A model generated the notes under the pieces. It had not been told where the DNA came from. It saw nothing but the letters and a program-made list of their open reading frames with translations, and did not search any database. A stretch of 64,000 bases of DNA from the NCBI RefSeq assembly GCF_011752625.1, contig NZ_VWXD01000002.1, positions 558,001 to 622,000 of the forward strand. The letters run 5' to 3'. Within the stretch, counting starts at the first letter, position 1; every line of letters starts with the position of its first letter. Of this stretch, positions 10,734 to 21,186 are shown piece after piece. The position numbers and the translations under genes were made by a program. Source of the DNA: Candidatus Pantoea formicae. Lineage in GTDB: Bacteria > Pseudomonadota > Gammaproteobacteria > Enterobacterales > Enterobacteriaceae.

Positions 10734-11370
10734 ACTCTATGCGCTGTTTGGCGGCACCTTCGATCCTATCCATTACGGTCATTTACGCCCGGTAGAAGCA
10801 CTGGCGCAGCTGGTTGGGTTGAAAAAAGTGACGCTGCTACCCAACAATGTGCCACCACACCGCCCACAACCCGAAGCGAGCGCGCAGCAGCGTGTCGCCA
10901 TGCTGCGTTGTGCCATCGCCGATCGTCCTTTATTCGATATCGATACGCGTGAGTTGGAGCGTGAAACGCCTTCATGGACCGTGGCCACACTTGAAGCATT
11001 GCGTGCGGAACGCGGCGCAGAACAGCCCCTCGGGTTTATCATCGGCCAGGATTCTCTGCTAACGTTAGCCAAATGGCATCGTTGGCAAGATTTGCTGTCC
11101 CTGTGCCATTTACTGGTCTGTCAGCGGCCGGGTTATGCCACGCAGATGGATACCGATGAAATGCAGCAGTGGCTGGACGCGCATCGGGCGCATAGTCCGC
11201 AGCAGTTACATCACTCACCGGCAGGTCACATCTGGTTGGCTGACACCCCACTGTTTGACATCTCCGCCACGGAAATTCGTCAGCGCCGCCACAACGGACG
11301 CTCTTGTGCCGATCTCTTGCCGGACGCCGTTATCGACTATATCGATCGCGCTGGCTTATATCGCGGCTGA
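10726..11370 (+). CDS. nadD: Nicotinate-mononucleotide adenylyltransferase
   Basis: Converts nicotinate mononucleotide and ATP to deamido-NAD in NAD synthesis. The nucleotidyltransferase signature [11 protein letters not shown] lies at residues 9-19 with the HxxH histidines H16 and H19; the second motif ISATEIRQR is near residue 180. 214 residues. It overlaps the end of holA by 8 nt. A probable internal promoter for the downstream rsfS lies just after its stop codon. Confidence 0.96.
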   Translation: MSKLYALFGGTFDPIHYGHLRPVEALAQLVGLKKVTLLPNNVPPHRPQPEASAQQRVAMLRCAIADRPLFDIDTRELERETPSWTVATLEALRAERGAEQPLGFIIGQDSLLTLAKWHRWQDLLSLCHLLVCQRPGYATQMDTDEMQQWLDAHRAHSPQQLHHSPAGHIWLADTPLFDISATEIRQRRHNGRSCADLLPDAVIDYIDRAGLYRG

Positions 11371-11378
11371 TCGTTGCG

Positions 11379-11387
11379 TGCTATACT
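11379..11387 (+). promoter_or_regulatory. Extended -10 promoter before rsfS
   Basis: TGC followed by TATACT at 11382-11387 forms an extended -10 element about 75 nt upstream of rsfS. No clear -35 hexamer is seen at the expected distance. Confidence 0.45.
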
Positions 11388-11461
11388 GCGCCGCTTCATT
11401 TTCAGCTACGTTTTCCGGGCATTCTGCCTGCTCGTAATCACCTGTTTTTAAGGGGAACCTT

Positions 11462-11779
11462 TTGCAAGGTAAAGCACTCCAAGATTTCGTTATTGATAAG
11501 ATTGATGATCTTAAAGGCCAGGACATCATTGCCGTCGATGTTCAGGGCAAATCCAGCATCACCGATTGCATGATTATCTGCACCGGCACGTCGACGCGCC
11601 ATGTCGTGTCTATTGCCGACCATGTCATCCAGGAATCACGCCTCGCTGGCCTCAAACCGCTGGGTGTTGATGGTAAAGCTGCCGCAGATTGGGTAGTGGT
11701 TGACCTCGGTGAAGTGATTGTTCATGTGATGCAGGAAGAGAGCCGCCAGCTGTATGAGCTGGAAAAGCTCTGGAGCTAA
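11462..11779 (+). CDS. rsfS: Ribosomal silencing factor RsfS
   Basis: Binds ribosomal protein L14 (uL14) and blocks subunit joining under nutrient limitation. The start is the rare codon TTG at 11462, preceded by AAGGGG; the resulting [16 protein letters not shown] start and 105-residue length match E. coli, which also uses this start. Conserved signature [16 protein letters not shown] is near the C-terminus. rlmH follows after 3 nt. Confidence 0.96.
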   Translation: MQGKALQDFVIDKIDDLKGQDIIAVDVQGKSSITDCMIICTGTSTRHVVSIADHVIQESRLAGLKPLGVDGKAAADWVVVDLGEVIVHVMQEESRQLYELEKLWS

Positions 11780-11782
11780 GCG

Positions 11783-12253
11783 TTGAAACTTCAGCTTGTG
11801 GCCGTTGGCACCAAAATGCCCGACTGGGTTCAGACCGGCTTCATGGAGTATCTGCGCCGTTTCCCTAAGGATATGCCGTTTGAACTGACCGAAGTGACGG
11901 CCGGTAAACGTGGTAAGAACGCGGATATCAAACGCATCCTGGAAAAAGAGGGCGAAGCGATGCTGGCTGCCGTGGGTAAAGGCAACCGTATCGTCACGTT
12001 AGATATTCCAGGGCAGCCGTGGGAAACGCCACAGTTGGCACAGCAGTTGGAACGCTGGAAGCTGGATGGCCGAGATGTCAGCTTGCTGATCGGTGGTCCA
12101 GAAGGACTGGCTCCAGCGTGTAAAGCCGCCGCTGAGCAGAGCTGGTCGCTGTCTGCGTTAACCCTGCCGCACCCCTTGGTGCGCGTGTTAGTGGCAGAAA
12201 GCCTGTATCGTGCCTGGAGCATCACCACGAATCATCCTTATCACCGTGAATAA
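11783..12253 (+). CDS. rlmH: 23S rRNA pseudouridine-1915 N3-methyltransferase RlmH
   Basis: SPOUT-class (knotted) methyltransferase that modifies pseudouridine 1915 in helix 69 of 23S rRNA on assembled 70S ribosomes. 156 residues. The start is TTG at 11783. The trefoil-knot SAM site appears as [13 protein letters not shown] near residues 100-112, with the C-terminal [18 protein letters not shown]. It is coupled to rsfS and precedes mrdA by 34 nt, the standard enterobacterial order. Confidence 0.96.
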   Translation: MKLQLVAVGTKMPDWVQTGFMEYLRRFPKDMPFELTEVTAGKRGKNADIKRILEKEGEAMLAAVGKGNRIVTLDIPGQPWETPQLAQQLERWKLDGRDVSLLIGGPEGLAPACKAAAEQSWSLSALTLPHPLVRVLVAESLYRAWSITTNHPYHRE

Positions 12254-12287
12254 ACGCCTGACAACCTCCAGACAATAAACGCAGCGG

Positions 12288-14192
12288 ATGAAATTACAGA
12301 GCAACGCCTTTCGCGACTACAGTGCTGAACAGAAACTCTTTGTCCGCCGGGCTCTGGTAGCTTTTGTTGGCATTTTTTTGCTCTCCAGCGTGCTGGTGGT
12401 CAATCTCTACCACCTGCAGATTCTGCGTTTCGACGATTACAGCACCCGTTCGAATGAAAACCGCATCAAGCTGGTGCCCGTCGCCCCCAGCCGCGGCATC
12501 ATTTTTGATCGCAACGGCGTGCCGTTGGCGCTCAATCGCACCATTTATCAGGCTGAACTGGTGCCTGAAAAAGTCGATGATCTCAAACAGACGTTGCAGG
12601 ATTTACGTCCAGTGCTGGACCTGACCGACGACGATATCGACGCCTTTGAAAAAGAGCGCAAGCGCTCACGCCGCTTTACCTCTATTCCCGTGAAGACGGC
12701 CCTTAACGATGTTCAGGTGGCGCGCTTTGCGGTGAACCAGTACCGTTTCCCGGGTGTGGAAGTTAAAGGCTATCAGCGCCGTTACTACCCCTATGGTCAG
12801 ACGTTAACGCACGTCGTAGGTTACGTATCCAAAATCAACGACCGTGACGTCAAACGACTCGATGATGAAGGCAAATGGCCCAACTATGCGGCCACGCATG
12901 ATATCGGCAAGCTCGGCATCGAAAACTTTTACGAAGACGTGCTACACGGTAAGACCGGCTACGAAGAGGTTGAAGTCAACAACCGCGGTCGCGTCATTCG
13001 TCAACTGCACGAGCAATCACCTCAGGCCGGGCGCGACATCTATCTGACTGTCGATCTCAAACTGCAACAGTATATTGAAACCTTACTGACCGGCAGCCGT
13101 GCCGCAGTGGTAGTGAGCGATCCGCGCACCGGTGAGATACTGGCACTGGTTTCAACCCCCAGCTATGACCCCAATTTATTTGTGGATGGCATTTCCAGCA
13201 AAGACTACAAAGCCTTGCTGAGCGATGAAAACCGTCCGCTGTATAACCGCGCGTTGCAGGCATCTTACCCGCCGGCATCAACAGTTAAGCCCTACGTTGC
13301 CGTTTCCGCGTTGAGTGCAGGCGTGATTAACCGCAATACCAGCCTGTTCGATCCCGGCTGGTGGCAGTTACCGGGTTCTGAAAAACGCTACCGCGACTGG
13401 AAAAAGTGGGGGCATGGTCGCCTGAACGTGACCAAATCACTGGAAGAGTCAGCCGATACCTTCTTCTATCAAGTGGCCTATGACATGGGGATAGATCGCC
13501 TGTCCGAATGGATGACCAAGTTTGGTTATGGCCATCGTACCGGCATCGATCTGCCGCAGGAAAGCCCAGGCAATATGCCGACGCGTGAATGGAAACTGAA
13601 GCGCTTCAAGAAGCCGTGGTATCAGGGTGATACCATCCCGGTGGGCATCGGCCAGGGTTACTGGACAGCCACACCCGTGCAGATGAACAAAGCCATGATG
13701 ATTTTGATCAATGACGGTGTGATTAAAGTCCCGCATCTGCTGCGCGCAACGCGTGAAGGCCAGACGATGGTGCCGTACCGCCAACCCCCTGATGCGCCGA
13801 TTGGCGATATTCATTCGGGATACTGGGAAATTGCTAAAGATGGCATGTATGGCGTGGCGAACCGTGCTAATGGTACGGCACACAAAAGCTTTGCCGATGC
13901 GCCTTACAAAATCGCCGCGAAATCAGGTACGGCACAGGTATTCGGTCTGAAAGAGAACGAAACCTACAACGCCCACAAGATTGCAGAACGGCTGCGCGAC
14001 CACAAGTTAATGACCGCTTTCGCGCCGTATGACAAACCGCGTGTGGCCGTCACGATGATTCTGGAAAACGGCGGAGCGGGCCCAGCGGTTGGCACCGTGA
14101 TGCGTCAAATTCTCGACCATATTATGTTAGGCGACAACAACACCGTGCTGCCTGAAGCTGCACCGACGCCGCCTGGCTACGAAGGTGAATAA
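12288..14192 (+). CDS. mrdA: Peptidoglycan D,D-transpeptidase PBP2
   Basis: Transpeptidase of the elongasome, crosslinking new peptidoglycan during side-wall growth together with RodA. 634 residues: short cytoplasmic tail, one membrane anchor (about residues 23-43), the PBP dimer domain and the transpeptidase domain. The catalytic motif is STVK with S331; the SxN motif reads SAD (residues 387-389), as expected for PBP2, and the KSGTA block is near residue 545. mrdB starts 2 nt downstream. Confidence 0.97.
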   Translation: MKLQSNAFRDYSAEQKLFVRRALVAFVGIFLLSSVLVVNLYHLQILRFDDYSTRSNENRIKLVPVAPSRGIIFDRNGVPLALNRTIYQAELVPEKVDDLKQTLQDLRPVLDLTDDDIDAFEKERKRSRRFTSIPVKTALNDVQVARFAVNQYRFPGVEVKGYQRRYYPYGQTLTHVVGYVSKINDRDVKRLDDEGKWPNYAATHDIGKLGIENFYEDVLHGKTGYEEVEVNNRGRVIRQLHEQSPQAGRDIYLTVDLKLQQYIETLLTGSRAAVVVSDPRTGEILALVSTPSYDPNLFVDGISSKDYKALLSDENRPLYNRALQASYPPASTVKPYVAVSALSAGVINRNTSLFDPGWWQLPGSEKRYRDWKKWGHGRLNVTKSLEESADTFFYQVAYDMGIDRLSEWMTKFGYGHRTGIDLPQESPGNMPTREWKLKRFKKPWYQGDTIPVGIGQGYWTATPVQMNKAMMILINDGVIKVPHLLRATREGQTMVPYRQPPDAPIGDIHSGYWEIAKDGMYGVANRANGTAHKSFADAPYKIAAKSGTAQVFGLKENETYNAHKIAERLRDHKLMTAFAPYDKPRVAVTMILENGGAGPAVGTVMRQILDHIMLGDNNTVLPEAAPTPPGYEGE

Positions 14193-14194
14193 AG

Positions 14195-15313
14195 ATGTCC
14201 ATGAACGATAGCCCGCAGAAAAGATCGATCTGGACGCGTATCCATATCGATCCCCTGTTTATGTTGATTATCCTGGCGTTGTTAACCTACAGCGCCATCG
14301 TGATCTGGAGCGCCAGCGGTCAGGATCCTGGCATGATGGAGCGTAAACTCGGTCAGATTGCGATGGGCATTATCATCATGTTGGTGATGGCGCAGGTGCC
14401 GCCGCGCGTCTATGAAAGCTGGGCGCCCTATCTCTATATTGTCTGCGTGATACTGCTGGTAGCGGTTGATGCCTTTGGTCATATCAGTAAAGGGGCGCAG
14501 CGTTGGCTCGATCTGGGCTTTGTGCGTTTCCAGCCCTCGGAGATCGCTAAAATTGCGGTGCCGTTGATGGTCGCGCGCTTTATTAACCGCGATGTCTGCC
14601 CTCCGACTCTGAAGAATACCGGTATCGCGTTGGTGCTGATTTTCATGCCGACGCTCTTAGTGGCTGCACAGCCTGACCTTGGTACTTCGATCCTGATCGC
14701 AGCCTCCGGTCTGTTCGTGCTGTTCCTGTCCGGCATGAGCTGGAAGCTGATTGCGGTGGCGGTCCTGCTGGTGGCGGCGTTTATTCCGGTTCTGTGGTTC
14801 TTCCTGATGCACGACTATCAGCGCGATCGCGTCATGATGCTGCTTGACCCCGAGAGTGACCCACTCGGCGCGGGTTATCACATCATCCAGTCAAAAATCG
14901 CGATTGGTTCCGGTGGACTGCGCGGGAAAGGCTGGCTGCATGGCACCCAGTCACAGCTGGAATTTCTGCCAGAACGCCATACTGACTTTATCTTCGCGGT
15001 GTTGGCAGAAGAACTCGGCCTGGTCGGCGTCTTACTGCTGCTGGTACTCTATTTACTGCTGATTTTACGTGGTCTGATCGTCGCCGCGCGGGCGCAAACC
15101 ACCTTTGGACGCGTGATGGCCGGTGGTTTGATGCTGATTTTATTCGTTTATGTTTTCGTTAACATTGGCATGGTAAGTGGTATCTTACCGGTGGTTGGCG
15201 TACCGCTCCCGCTGGTGAGCTACGGCGGATCGGCATTGATTGTGTTAATGGCCGGATTTGGCATCGTGATGTCGATCCATACTCATCGAAAAATGTTATC
15301 TAAAAGCGTTTAA
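14195..15313 (+). CDS. mrdB: Peptidoglycan glycosyltransferase RodA
   Basis: SEDS-family glycan polymerase that partners PBP2 in rod-shape maintenance. 372 residues with ten predicted membrane helices. The SEDS signatures [21 protein letters not shown] (shortened here) and [22 protein letters not shown] C-terminal block are visible, including the conserved E and D of the periplasmic loop. Starts at 14195; a second ATG two codons downstream is an alternative. The gene is in the mrdA-mrdB-rlpA-dacA cell-wall cluster. Confidence 0.97.
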   Translation: MSMNDSPQKRSIWTRIHIDPLFMLIILALLTYSAIVIWSASGQDPGMMERKLGQIAMGIIIMLVMAQVPPRVYESWAPYLYIVCVILLVAVDAFGHISKGAQRWLDLGFVRFQPSEIAKIAVPLMVARFINRDVCPPTLKNTGIALVLIFMPTLLVAAQPDLGTSILIAASGLFVLFLSGMSWKLIAVAVLLVAAFIPVLWFFLMHDYQRDRVMMLLDPESDPLGAGYHIIQSKIAIGSGGLRGKGWLHGTQSQLEFLPERHTDFIFAVLAEELGLVGVLLLLVLYLLLILRGLIVAARAQTTFGRVMAGGLMLILFVYVFVNIGMVSGILPVVGVPLPLVSYGGSALIVLMAGFGIVMSIHTHRKMLSKSV

Positions 15314-15323
15314 GAGGCTGCAC

Positions 15324-16418
15324 ATGCGTAAGGATTGGCTTGGGGTTGCACTGGCATCACTGGTACTGGCTGCCTGTTCCACACCAGAACAGCAGACGAA
15401 CACGGCACCGCCACAACCGGCCTACAACGGCCCAGTGGTTGAAATTCCAGGCGTGGAGCCGCGCTATGAACCGATCAATCCTTCGACCAGTCAGGATTAC
15501 AGCGTCAACGGTAAAAACTATCGCGTCATCAAAGACCCATCGAATTACAGCGAAGTGGGCCTGGCAACCTGGTACGGTGCTGAAGCGCAAGGCAATCGCA
15601 CCGCCATTGGTGAAGCCTACGATCCCGATGCGATGACCGCTGCCCATCCGACGTTGCCGCTGCCAAGCTATGTGCGCGTCACTAACCTTGCGAATGGTCG
15701 CCAGATTGTGGTGCGCGTCAACGATCGCGGCCCTTACACACCAGGACGTATTATCGACCTGTCTCGTGCCGCGGGTGACCGTTTGAATATCTCGAACAAC
15801 TCGCGCGTCCGCGTGGATTACATCAAAGTTGCGCCCGATGGCTCCTTGTCTGGTCCTGGCACCATTGGCACCACCGTCGCCAAACAGAGCTATGCCCTGC
15901 CCTCCCGTCCTGACTTAGGCGGCGGCATGGTGATGATGGGCGGCAGCAGTGCTAATGCCACACCAGAACCGGCACCTCAGGATGTCCGCGCCGTAGACAA
16001 CAGCACGCTGCAAAGCAATGGCAGCCTGGGCGCGCCGGTACAGAGTGGCGGTTTCCTTGGAGCACCACAGCCGTTAGCCAATGGCGTGCTGGAAGGCAGT
16101 GAACCTACCCCGTCCCCTGTGGCAGCGCCGGTTACCGCACCTGTTGCTGCCAGTGCTGCGGCACCGGTCAGTCAGACCGCCCATGCTGGCAGTGGCTACG
16201 TGGTTCAGGTTGGCGCGGTGAATGATGCTGCGCGTGCTCGCCAGTTGGCGACCAGCCTTGGCAAACGCTTTGGTGTACCCGGTAATGTGGAAGCGAACGG
16301 CAACGTCTACCGCATCCAACTCGGTGGTTTTAGTAGCCGTGCCGAAGCCGCCGCACTGCAGCAGCGCCTGACGACAGAAGCTCAAATGAGCTCATTTATT
16401 ACAACTGCCCGCCCCTAA
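15324..16418 (+). CDS. rlpA: Septal-ring lipoprotein RlpA (double-psi beta-barrel, SPOR)
   Basis: Outer-membrane lipoprotein that binds denuded glycan at the division site; a lytic transglycosylase in some species. The lipobox LAAC gives lipidation at C18. The DPBB domain lies at about residues 75-170 (VGLATWYGAEAQGNRTAIGE, then VRVNDRGPYTPGRIIDLS), and the C-terminal SPOR domain at about 285-364 (GYVVQVGAVNDAARARQLA). A low-complexity Ala/Pro linker joins them. 364 residues, close to the 362 of E. coli. Confidence 0.95.
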   Translation: MRKDWLGVALASLVLAACSTPEQQTNTAPPQPAYNGPVVEIPGVEPRYEPINPSTSQDYSVNGKNYRVIKDPSNYSEVGLATWYGAEAQGNRTAIGEAYDPDAMTAAHPTLPLPSYVRVTNLANGRQIVVRVNDRGPYTPGRIIDLSRAAGDRLNISNNSRVRVDYIKVAPDGSLSGPGTIGTTVAKQSYALPSRPDLGGGMVMMGGSSANATPEPAPQDVRAVDNSTLQSNGSLGAPVQSGGFLGAPQPLANGVLEGSEPTPSPVAAPVTAPVAASAAAPVSQTAHAGSGYVVQVGAVNDAARARQLATSLGKRFGVPGNVEANGNVYRIQLGGFSSRAEAAALQQRLTTEAQMSSFITTARP

Positions 16419-16485
16419 TATCACGGGCAGTGACCTTTACCGCTGAAACTGATTTGCAAAGCAAGATGTCGCCTGATGGGGCGTT

Positions 16486-16494
16486 TGCTATAGT
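16486..16494 (+). promoter_or_regulatory. Extended -10 promoter upstream of dacA
   Basis: TGC plus TATAGT (16489-16494) forms an extended -10 about 47 nt before the dacA start. A TTGCAA at 16454-16459 is too distant (29 nt) to be its -35 element. dacA is therefore likely to have its own promoter in addition to readthrough from rlpA. Confidence 0.45.
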
Positions 16495-16540
16495 AAGGCA
16501 CTTTTTTCACTCTTAGCCCACGGATGTTGTAGTCCTTAAC

Positions 16541-17752
16541 ATGAATACGCTGAAACCTTCTCGTTTTCTGAAACGCCTGACAGTGGGATCACTGGTCGCC
16601 CTTTCTCTCAGCCATGCCGCATTTGCGGACGATGTTAATCTTAAGACGATGATCCCGGGCGTCCCGGAAATCGATGCTGAAGCTTATGTGCTGATCGATG
16701 CCAACTCCGGCAAAGTGCTGGCCGAAAAAAACGCCGATGCGCGTCGCGATCCCGCCAGCCTGACCAAAATGATGACCAGCTACGTGATTGGTCAAGCCGT
16801 CAAAGCAGGCAAAATCCATAACGACGATATCGTCACCGTAGGTAAAGATGCCTGGGCAACCGGTAACCCGGTGTTCAAAGGCTCTTCACTGATGTTCCTG
16901 AAGCCAGGCGATCGCGTACCGGTTTCTCAGCTGACGCGCGGTATCGTGTTGCAGTCAGGTAACGATGCCTGTGTGGCCATGGCCGACTATGTTGCTGGCA
17001 GCCAGGATGCGTTTGTAAGCCTGATGAACAACTACGTGGGTGCGTTGGGTCTGAAAAACACCCGCTTCCAGACTGTGCACGGTCTGGATGCTGAAGGCCA
17101 ATACAGCTCGGCGCGTGATATGGCGCTGATCGGCCAGGCACTGATTCGTGACGTGCCGGACGAGTATTCGGTCTACCGTGAAAAAGAGTTCACCTTCAAC
17201 AATATCAAACAGATGAACCGTAACGGTCTGCTGTGGGATACCAGCCTTAACGTTGACGGCATCAAAACCGGTCATACCGATGCGGCGGGTTACAACCTGG
17301 TGGCTTCTGCGACGGAAGGCCAGATGCGTCTGATCTCAGCGGTGATGGGTGGTCACACCTACAAAGGTCGTGAAACCGAGAGCAAGAAACTGCTGACCTG
17401 GGGCTTCCGCTTCTTTGAAACCGTAGCACCACTCAAAGCCGGTAAAGAGTTCGCTTCAGAGCCGGTATGGTTTGGTAACAGCGATCGCGTACAGTTAGGT
17501 GTGGAGAAAGATGCGTATCTGACTATTCCACGCGGCCGCATGAAAGATTTGAAAGCCAGCTACGTGCTGAACAACACCGAACTGCATGCGCCGCTGCAGA
17601 AAAATCAGGTAGTGGGCAGCATTAACTTCCAGCTGGATGGCAAAACGATTGAACAGCGCCCGCTGGTCGTCCTGAACGAAGTGCAAGAAGGTGGCTTCTT
17701 CAGTCGTATCATCGATTACATCAAACTGATGTTCCACCACTGGTTCGGCTAA
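16541..17752 (+). CDS. dacA: D-alanyl-D-alanine carboxypeptidase PBP5
   Basis: Trims the terminal D-Ala of peptidoglycan pentapeptides. 403 residues with a signal peptide cleaved after about residue 29 (HAAFA before DDV). Active-site motifs are SLTK (S73, K76), SGN (about 139-141) and KTG (about 245). The C-terminal beta domain ends in an amphipathic helix, [18 protein letters not shown], which anchors PBP5 to the outer face of the inner membrane. A strong terminator follows at 17802-17829. Confidence 0.97.
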   Translation: MNTLKPSRFLKRLTVGSLVALSLSHAAFADDVNLKTMIPGVPEIDAEAYVLIDANSGKVLAEKNADARRDPASLTKMMTSYVIGQAVKAGKIHNDDIVTVGKDAWATGNPVFKGSSLMFLKPGDRVPVSQLTRGIVLQSGNDACVAMADYVAGSQDAFVSLMNNYVGALGLKNTRFQTVHGLDAEGQYSSARDMALIGQALIRDVPDEYSVYREKEFTFNNIKQMNRNGLLWDTSLNVDGIKTGHTDAAGYNLVASATEGQMRLISAVMGGHTYKGRETESKKLLTWGFRFFETVAPLKAGKEFASEPVWFGNSDRVQLGVEKDAYLTIPRGRMKDLKASYVLNNTELHAPLQKNQVVGSINFQLDGKTIEQRPLVVLNEVQEGGFFSRIIDYIKLMFHHWFG

Positions 17753-17801
17753 GGCGCGCTTGAAAAAACGCCACATTGCCCCCAAATAAGCTACTATATT
17801 T

Positions 17802-17829
17802 GCTCCCGCCTCGGCGGGAGCCTGTTTTT
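17802..17829 (+). terminator. Intrinsic terminator after dacA
   Basis: A perfect 9-bp GC-rich stem GCTCCCGCC/GGCGGGAGC with a 2-nt centre is followed by CTG and five T residues. It lies between dacA and ybeD, 18 nt before the ybeD start, and may act as an attenuator for ybeD. Confidence 0.8.
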
Positions 17830-17846
17830 AAGCACCGGAGTGAATA

Positions 17847-18110
17847 ATGAAAACCAAATTGAATGAACTGCTCGAATTCCCTACCTCCTTCACTTACAAA
17901 GTGATGGGTCTGGCGCAACCGGAGCTGGTTGATCAAGTGGTTGAAGTGGTGCAGCGCCATGCGCCGGGCGACTACAAACCTGACGTGAAGCCAAGCAGCA
18001 AAGGCAACTACCATTCAGTTTCGATTACCATCATCGCCACCCATATCGAACAAGTGGAAACTCTGTACGAAGAGTTGGGTAACATCGATATCGTGCGCAT
18101 GGTTCTGTAA
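17847..18110 (+). CDS. ybeD: YbeD, DUF493 ferredoxin-like small protein
   Basis: 87-residue protein of the DUF493 family, an ACT-like fold of unknown precise role, conserved between dacA and lipB in Enterobacteria. It begins [20 protein letters not shown] and ends in NIDIVRMVL, typical of the family. The ribosome-binding site CCGGAG precedes the ATG. Some evidence in E. coli links it to lipoic-acid biosynthesis by position only. Confidence 0.94.
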   Translation: MKTKLNELLEFPTSFTYKVMGLAQPELVDQVVEVVQRHAPGDYKPDVKPSSKGNYHSVSITIIATHIEQVETLYEELGNIDIVRMVL

Positions 18111-18117
18111 TACCCTC

Positions 18118-18149
18118 GCTGGCAAAGGCGGCTTTGCCAGCGTTATACT
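18118..18149 (+). promoter_or_regulatory. Hairpin and -10 element between ybeD and lipB
   Basis: A perfect 10-bp stem GCTGGCAAAG/CTTTGCCAGC (18118-18141) follows ybeD, without a T run, and is immediately followed by TATACT (18144-18149), a good -10 hexamer for lipB. The -35 would fall inside the hairpin and is not recognisable. The combination suggests a ybeD 3' end and a lipB promoter packed together. Confidence 0.45.
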
Positions 18150-18179
18150 CAAGCCTCCACTCTTTACCGGATCTTCGCT

Positions 18180-18830
18180 TTGTCAGCTAACACGCTACTT
18201 GTTCGTCAACTGGGACTGCGCGACTGGCAGCCCGTCTCCGATGCCATGCATCAATTCACCGATCAACGTGACAGCCACACCGCCGATGAAATTTGGCTGG
18301 TGGAACATCACCCCGTCTTTACCCAAGGACAAGCAGGTAAAGCTGAGCATCTGCTGATGCCCGGTGATATCCCGGTGGTGCAAAGCGATCGCGGCGGTCA
18401 GGTGACTTATCATGGGCCTGGGCAGCAAATCATGTATGTGCTGATTGACGTTAAGCGCCGCAAAATGGGCGTCCGCGAATTGGTCACCGCACTGGAAGAA
18501 ACGGTAATCAGTACGCTCGCAGACTATGGTATTGTTGCTCGCGCGCGTGCCGATGCGCCTGGCGTTTATGTGGGCGATGAGAAGATCTGTTCGCTTGGGT
18601 TACGCATTCGTAAAGGGTGCTCCTTTCACGGATTAGCCTTGAATATCGCCATGGACCTCACGCCGTTCCTGCGTATAAACCCCTGCGGCTATGCAGGCAT
18701 GCAAATGACGCAGCTCAGCGCATTACATACTGGCGTCACGCCAGCGGATGTAAGGCCGCGCCTGGTGCAACATTTCGCCCGATTGACCGCTTTTACCCAA
18801 CTGGAATGGCAAAATGAGGCAAGGGTCTGA
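18180..18830 (+). CDS. lipB: Octanoyl-[ACP]:protein N-octanoyltransferase
   Basis: Transfers octanoyl from acyl carrier protein to lipoyl domains, the first step of lipoate synthesis. Start codon TTG at 18180; 216 residues. The catalytic cysteine C169 sits in [10 protein letters not shown] and the partner lysine in [15 protein letters not shown] (about residue 135); the substrate-pocket motif [13 protein letters not shown] is near residues 70-82. lipA lies 176 nt downstream without the ybeF regulator that intervenes in E. coli. Confidence 0.96.
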   Translation: MSANTLLVRQLGLRDWQPVSDAMHQFTDQRDSHTADEIWLVEHHPVFTQGQAGKAEHLLMPGDIPVVQSDRGGQVTYHGPGQQIMYVLIDVKRRKMGVRELVTALEETVISTLADYGIVARARADAPGVYVGDEKICSLGLRIRKGCSFHGLALNIAMDLTPFLRINPCGYAGMQMTQLSALHTGVTPADVRPRLVQHFARLTAFTQLEWQNEARV

Positions 18831-18904
18831 CCTTGACTGTCTGTGCGCATTTACAAAATTGTAACTTTCGTATGGGCTTATCGGCTGCTTATGGGCGGAC
18901 GAGA

Positions 18905-18913
18905 TGATATAAT
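18905..18913 (+). promoter_or_regulatory. lipA promoter, extended -10
   Basis: TGA followed by a consensus TATAAT (18908-18913) lies about 93 nt upstream of the lipA ATG, with a weak TGCTTA 16 bp further upstream as a possible -35. It indicates that lipA has its own promoter. Confidence 0.6.
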
Positions 18914-19006
18914 TTTTGCCATATTTTCAAAAAAAGTTGAAAGCCTGGTTCTCAGTTTGAGTGAGGAAGCTTTCAAATCGCAATCCCGACCGGAACCTGC
19001 AGATTT

Positions 19007-19972
19007 ATGAGTAAACCAATTCAGATGGAACGTGGCGTCAAGTATCGCGATGCCGACAAAATGGCGCTGATTCCGGTGAAAACCGTGATGGTCGAGCGTG
19101 AAGAGATTCTGCGTAAGCCGGAGTGGATGAAGATTAAACTGCCTGCGGACTCTAGCCGCATTCAGGGTATCAAAGCCGCGATGCGCAAAAATGGCCTGCA
19201 CTCGGTCTGTGAAGAGGCTTCCTGCCCTAACCTCGCTGAATGTTTCAACCACGGTACCGCCACCTTTATGATCCTCGGTGCGATTTGTACCCGCCGTTGC
19301 CCGTTCTGCGACGTCGCCCATGGCCGTCCGAATGCACCAGACGCCAATGAACCACTGAAGCTGGCTCAAACTATCGCCGATATGGCACTGCGTTATGTGG
19401 TCATTACCTCAGTGGACCGCGACGATCTGCGTGACGGGGGTGCTCAGCACTTTGCCGATTGCATCAGCGCTATCCGCGAGAAAAGCCCGAGTATCAAAAT
19501 TGAAACCCTGGTGCCTGATTTCCGTGGTCGTATGGACCGTGCGCTGGAAATCCTCACCGCAACACCGCCGGATGTATTCAACCACAACCTGGAAAACGTG
19601 CCGCGCGTGTATCGTCAGGTTCGTCCAGGTGCTAACTATGACTGGTCTCTGAAGCTGTTGGAACGCTTTAAAGAAGCGCACCCAGATGTGCCGACCAAGT
19701 CTGGCCTGATGGTCGGCCTCGGTGAGACCAACGCAGAGATTATTGAAGTGATGCGCGATTTGCGTCGCCACGGCGTCACCATGTTAACGCTCGGTCAGTA
19801 TCTGCAGCCAAGCCGTCACCATCTGCCCGTCCAGCGCTATGTTAGCCCAGCCGAGTTTGATGAGATGAAAGAAGAGGCGATGGCGATGGGCTTCACGCAC
19901 GCTGCTTGCGGCCCATTTGTGCGCTCCTCCTACCATGCCGATATGCAGGCGAAAGGGTTGGAAGTGAAATAA
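19007..19972 (+). CDS. lipA: Lipoyl synthase
   Basis: Radical SAM enzyme that inserts two sulfur atoms into the octanoyl chain made by LipB. 321 residues, as in E. coli. The auxiliary 4Fe-4S cluster ligands are C68, C73 and C79 (CX4CX5C) and the radical SAM cluster ligands C94, C98 and C101 (CX3CX2C). The C-terminal RSSY motif, whose serine ligates the auxiliary cluster, is present (FVRSSYHAD). It is convergent with tatE across a bidirectional terminator. Confidence 0.98.
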   Translation: MSKPIQMERGVKYRDADKMALIPVKTVMVEREEILRKPEWMKIKLPADSSRIQGIKAAMRKNGLHSVCEEASCPNLAECFNHGTATFMILGAICTRRCPFCDVAHGRPNAPDANEPLKLAQTIADMALRYVVITSVDRDDLRDGGAQHFADCISAIREKSPSIKIETLVPDFRGRMDRALEILTATPPDVFNHNLENVPRVYRQVRPGANYDWSLKLLERFKEAHPDVPTKSGLMVGLGETNAEIIEVMRDLRRHGVTMLTLGQYLQPSRHHLPVQRYVSPAEFDEMKEEAMAMGFTHAACGPFVRSSYHADMQAKGLEVK

Positions 19973-20029
19973 TCGGCTTATTGGCTGCTGATGTGCGGCA
20001 GCCAAATTTATCTGAAGCCAGAAAAACAA

Positions 20030-20059
20030 AAACCAGACTGGAAGCAGTCTGGTTTTTTT
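20030..20059. terminator. Bidirectional terminator between lipA and tatE
   Basis: AAACCAGACTG-GAAG-CAGTCTGGTTT is an 11-bp perfect stem flanked by A residues on the left and T residues on the right, so it can terminate both lipA and the convergent tatE. A further hairpin (TTGGCTGC/GCAGCCAA) lies just upstream at about 19980-20005. Confidence 0.92.
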
Positions 20060-20104
20060 ATCGACGTCATAAATTTTTACATTTATTGACGTGTAGTGGT
20101 GATA

Positions 20105-20308
20105 TTACTCTTTGTGACTCACGCGTTCAGCAGGTACTTCTTCAGCGGTGCTTTTGGTTGCGGTGGATTCATCGTCTTTCATGGCTTTCTTGAAGCCTTT
20201 GATTGCGGAACCCAGATCGCCACCCAGTGAACGTAACTTGTTGGTACCAAACAGCAGCACAATCAGTGCACCGATGATCAGCAGTTTGGCAATGCTGAAA
20301 CCTTCCAT
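20105..20308 (-). CDS. tatE: Sec-independent translocase subunit TatE (TatA family)
   Basis: Small membrane protein that supports the Tat pathway for folded protein export as a TatA paralogue. 67 residues: membrane helix [20 protein letters not shown], the [19 protein letters not shown] hinge and amphipathic helix, and a charged tail. Placement convergent to lipA identifies it as tatE rather than tatA. Confidence 0.95.
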   Translation of the reverse strand: MEGFSIAKLLIIGALIVLLFGTNKLRSLGGDLGSAIKGFKKAMKDDESTATKSTAEEVPAERVSHKE

Positions 20309-20415
20309 ACTTTACCTTTCAACCTTAATGAAAAACGAACATAACTATTAACGCGCAGTTTATCACCTGTCTCAAGTAGAATCTGTAACAGATTACGATC
20401 AACATCCAATTAACA

Positions 20416-21186
20416 TTAAATGAAGCGACTGAGAAATGCCTGCGTGCGCGGATGTTGTGGATTGCCAATCACCTGTTCTGGACTGCCCTGCTCCACCACC
20501 ACTCCGCCATCCATAAACACCACCCGATCGGCTGCCTCACGCGCAAAACCTATTTCATGCGTCACCACAATCATGGTTAATCCGCGATCCGCCAGCGTAC
20601 GCATCGTTGCTAATACTTCCCCCACCAACTCCGGATCAAGCGCCGATGTCGGCTCATCGAACAGCATCAACGCAGGTTTGATTGCCAGTGCACGTGCAAT
20701 CGCGACGCGCTGCTGTTGTCCGCCAGAAAGATGGCGCGGCCACGCATCGGCTTTATCACTCAATCCCACCGTTGAAAGCAGTTCCCGGGCATGTTGCAAC
20801 ACCTCCTGACGCGGGAACTTATGCACGCCAATCGGCGCTTCGATAATGTTCTGCAAAACGGTCATGTGCGGATAAAGATTAAACTGCTGAAACACCATGC
20901 CGATTTTCTGGCGCTGATGGGCAATTTTGCGCGCCGATAAGCGATGCAAAATCCCACGTTTCAGTTCATAGCCGACTTGGTCATCACCGACCATAATCGA
21001 GCCCGCATTCATATCTTCCAAATGGTTAATACAGCGAAGAAAGGTGGATTTACCGGATCCCGAAGGACCTAAAATCACCACCACTTCTCCTGGAAACACA
21101 TCCAAATCAATGCCTTTCAGAACCTGATTATCGCCATAGCTTTTTTGGACATTACGGGCGCGCACTAGCGGCTGAACATCACTCAT
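20416..21186 (-). CDS. Polar amino-acid ABC transporter ATPase
   Basis: ABC ATPase of the HisP/GlnQ class, 256 residues. Walker [11 protein letters not shown]-loop [10 protein letters not shown], signature LSGGQQQR, Walker [13 protein letters not shown] and H-loop VTHEIG are all intact. The insert between Walker A and Q-loop ([20 protein letters not shown]) resembles the histidine/arginine subgroup. It is the last gene of a five-gene operon in which each of the three transporter genes overlaps the next by 4 nt. The substrate is not identifiable from sequence; an amino acid or amide derivative is likely given the neighbouring amidase. Confidence 0.9.
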   Translation of the reverse strand: MSDVQPLVRARNVQKSYGDNQVLKGIDLDVFPGEVVVILGPSGSGKSTFLRCINHLEDMNAGSIMVGDDQVGYELKRGILHRLSARKIAHQRQKIGMVFQQFNLYPHMTVLQNIIEAPIGVHKFPRQEVLQHARELLSTVGLSDKADAWPRHLSGGQQQRVAIARALAIKPALMLFDEPTSALDPELVGEVLATMRTLADRGLTMIVVTHEIGFAREAADRVVFMDGGVVVEQGSPEQVIGNPQHPRTQAFLSRFI